Shown here one piece after another: positions 5,881 through 6,782 of a DNA stretch of 6,782 nucleotides (within the stretch, counting starts at the first letter, position 1; every line of letters starts with the position of its first letter). Origin of the DNA: Anaerolineaceae bacterium (GTDB lineage Bacteria > Chloroflexota > Anaerolineae > Anaerolineales > Anaerolineaceae); NCBI GenBank assembly GCA_011620445.1, contig WOZB01000143.1:1-6782 (forward strand). The letters run 5' to 3'. The notes beneath the pieces are model-generated. The model was not told the DNA's origin, did no database searches, and saw only the letters and a list, made by a program, of their open reading frames with translations. Made by a program: the position numbers and the translations under genes.

Positions 5881-6558
5881 TCAATGTTTCTTTTCGTGTT
5901 CCAAAAGGGATTCAGCAATTACGAAATCCGTTTCTTCGTCGATGTCCACCGCTTCCAAGGCTGGCACTTCAAACAGAAGCGGTCTTTCCCCTATGCGGTG
6001 GTGGTATTTCACCAGGTTCTCCCGCGTGAAGAGGTACAGAGTCGAATTTTCTTCGTAGACGGGGGGTAAATCCTGGGTGCGCAGCAATTCTTTAGGATTG
6101 TGATTTATCGCCTTGCCTTCCGCATCATAGAGGCGGGTCTGCCAGCGGGTAACTCCAAATAACGAATCTTTCCCTGGCCAGGCCCGTTCGAAGGCCTGTA
6201 TGGCACTTGAAACTGTGTTGCTTTTGAGCAGTGGGTTCGTGCTGTGTGTCTGCAGGTAAAGGTCCGCCTGGATCAGGGCGGTATCGTGTAACAAAATTTC
6301 ATTCATAGGGGTTGTATCCGCGCGCAAAGCCTCAGGGCGTAGAATCGCTTTCACATTTGGATAATATTTGGCAAGGCCTTCCAAAATCGGTTCTGAATCC
6401 GTATCCACCATGACCTCATCAATTTCAGGAACAGCCAGCAAAGTCTCGATAATCCAGGCATAAAGCGGTTTACCGGCTATTTGTCGGTAATTCTTTCCGG
6501 GAACTCGCATCGATTCGTGGCGCATGGGCACAAAGGCAGCAATTTTCTTGAAGTTCAT
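5881..6558 (-). CDS. Acylneuraminate cytidylyltransferase-family protein (CMP-sugar-acid synthetase-like)
   Basis: A 225-residue protein, the usual length for bacterial NeuA-type enzymes, which join CTP to a 2-keto sugar acid to give a CMP-sugar plus pyrophosphate. The N-terminal nucleotide-binding motif is PMRHESMRVPGKN (11-23), a variant of the canonical RxGSKxxPxKN. LQTHSTNPLL (102-111) replaces the common LQPTSPLR, and EENSTLYLF (169-177) matches the sugar-binding region. VDIDEETD (204-211) contains the likely Mg2+ aspartates D205 and D207. These deviations suggest a branch distinct from classical CMP-Neu5Ac synthetase, so the acceptor sugar (Neu5Ac, legionaminate, pseudaminate, Kdn or another acid) cannot be assigned. 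The start is supported by AAGGAG 7 nt before ATG, inside the upstream gene, whose stop overlaps as TAATG. It probably provides the activated donor for a surface glycan. Confidence 0.88.
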   Translation of the reverse strand: MNFKKIAAFVPMRHESMRVPGKNYRQIAGKPLYAWIIETLLAVPEIDEVMVDTDSEPILEGLAKYYPNVKAILRPEALRADTTPMNEILLHDTALIQADLYLQTHSTNPLLKSNTVSSAIQAFERAWPGKDSLFGVTRWQTRLYDAEGKAINHNPKELLRTQDLPPVYEENSTLYLFTRENLVKYHHRIGERPLLFEVPALEAVDIDEETDFVIAESLLEHEKKH

Positions 6559-6782
6559 TAGCGTTCTCCTTCGCGCAGCATAAAATCACCTCCGCGCAAA
6601 ATGCCATCCGAGATGGCGCGCATGGCGGGTGAATTATCCGGCAAGAGTGCCTGCCAATCGAATTCCTTGAGTCTTACATAACCATTCCAAATGTCATCAG
6701 GTTCGATAAATGGATCGAACGGCAATGAAGAACGGTAAAGTTGGAAGTATAGGAAGCGCCTGGAATTTGTAGCGTATATGGT
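6558..6782 (-). CDS. Unrecognised protein, C-terminal fragment cut by the right window edge
   Basis: On the minus strand an open frame runs from the window edge for 74 codons to a TAA at 6560-6558 without any internal stop. I translated it by hand: it includes SRRFLYFQLYRSSLPFDPFI near its visible start, DDIWNGYVRL, and RAISDGILRGGDFMLREGER at the C-terminus. It is rich in aromatic and charged residues and shows no membrane helix. I do not recognise the family from this part. The stop overlaps the ATG of the cytidylyltransferase gene (TAATG), and its final codons carry that gene's AAGGAG ribosome-binding site. This makes it very likely a real gene and the upstream member of the operon, so a role in the same pathway is expected. 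Confidence 0.75.
   Translation of the reverse strand, partial: TIYATNSRRFLYFQLYRSSLPFDPFIEPDDIWNGYVRLKEFDWQALLPDNSPAMRAISDGILRGGDFMLREGER

Overview
The window looks like part of a bacterial chromosome, most plausibly from a Chloroflexota (Anaerolineae-like) bacterium. This placement is an inference from protein style, not from a marker gene. The window has a bacterial-length ribonuclease J, an FmdB-type zinc-ribbon protein of the GIVFKGKGFYATD kind, and an exported LysM/SdrD-B-like protein with a C-terminal membrane helix. No rRNA, tRNA, CRISPR array, insertion sequence or phage gene was seen.

Left part (1-3220): an AT-rich leader (1-161) carries an extended -10 promoter and then an intrinsic-terminator-like hairpin with a T10 tract, just before the ribonuclease J gene (162-1802, +). 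A perfect 10-bp hairpin (1821-1844) separates it from the convergent fmdB-like gene (1883-2248, -). That gene is divergent from the LysM protein gene (2405-3220, +). The 156-bp region between them holds a promoter for each direction and a 12-bp tandem repeat. These three genes are individually transcribed and housekeeping or envelope in character.

Right part (3221-6782): a second terminator hairpin (3239-3260) ends the LysM gene and meets a leftward operon. In transcription order the operon holds an unrecognised gene cut by the right edge (C-terminal 74 residues), an acylneuraminate-cytidylyltransferase-like enzyme, a D-2-hydroxyacid dehydrogenase, a classical SDR oxidoreductase, and an MptE-like/DUF115 protein. 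All four junctions lie between a 1-nt overlap and a 1-nt gap, so the genes are very probably translated as one coupled unit.

The operon is best read as part of a surface-glycan or glycoconjugate locus. A sugar acid would be shaped by two NAD(P)-dependent oxidoreductases, activated as a CMP-sugar, and perhaps transferred by the DUF115 protein, whose superfamily includes the Maf flagellin glycosyltransferases that use CMP-nonulosonates. No NeuB-type synthase is visible, so the actual substrate is unknown. The rest of the locus should lie beyond the right edge.
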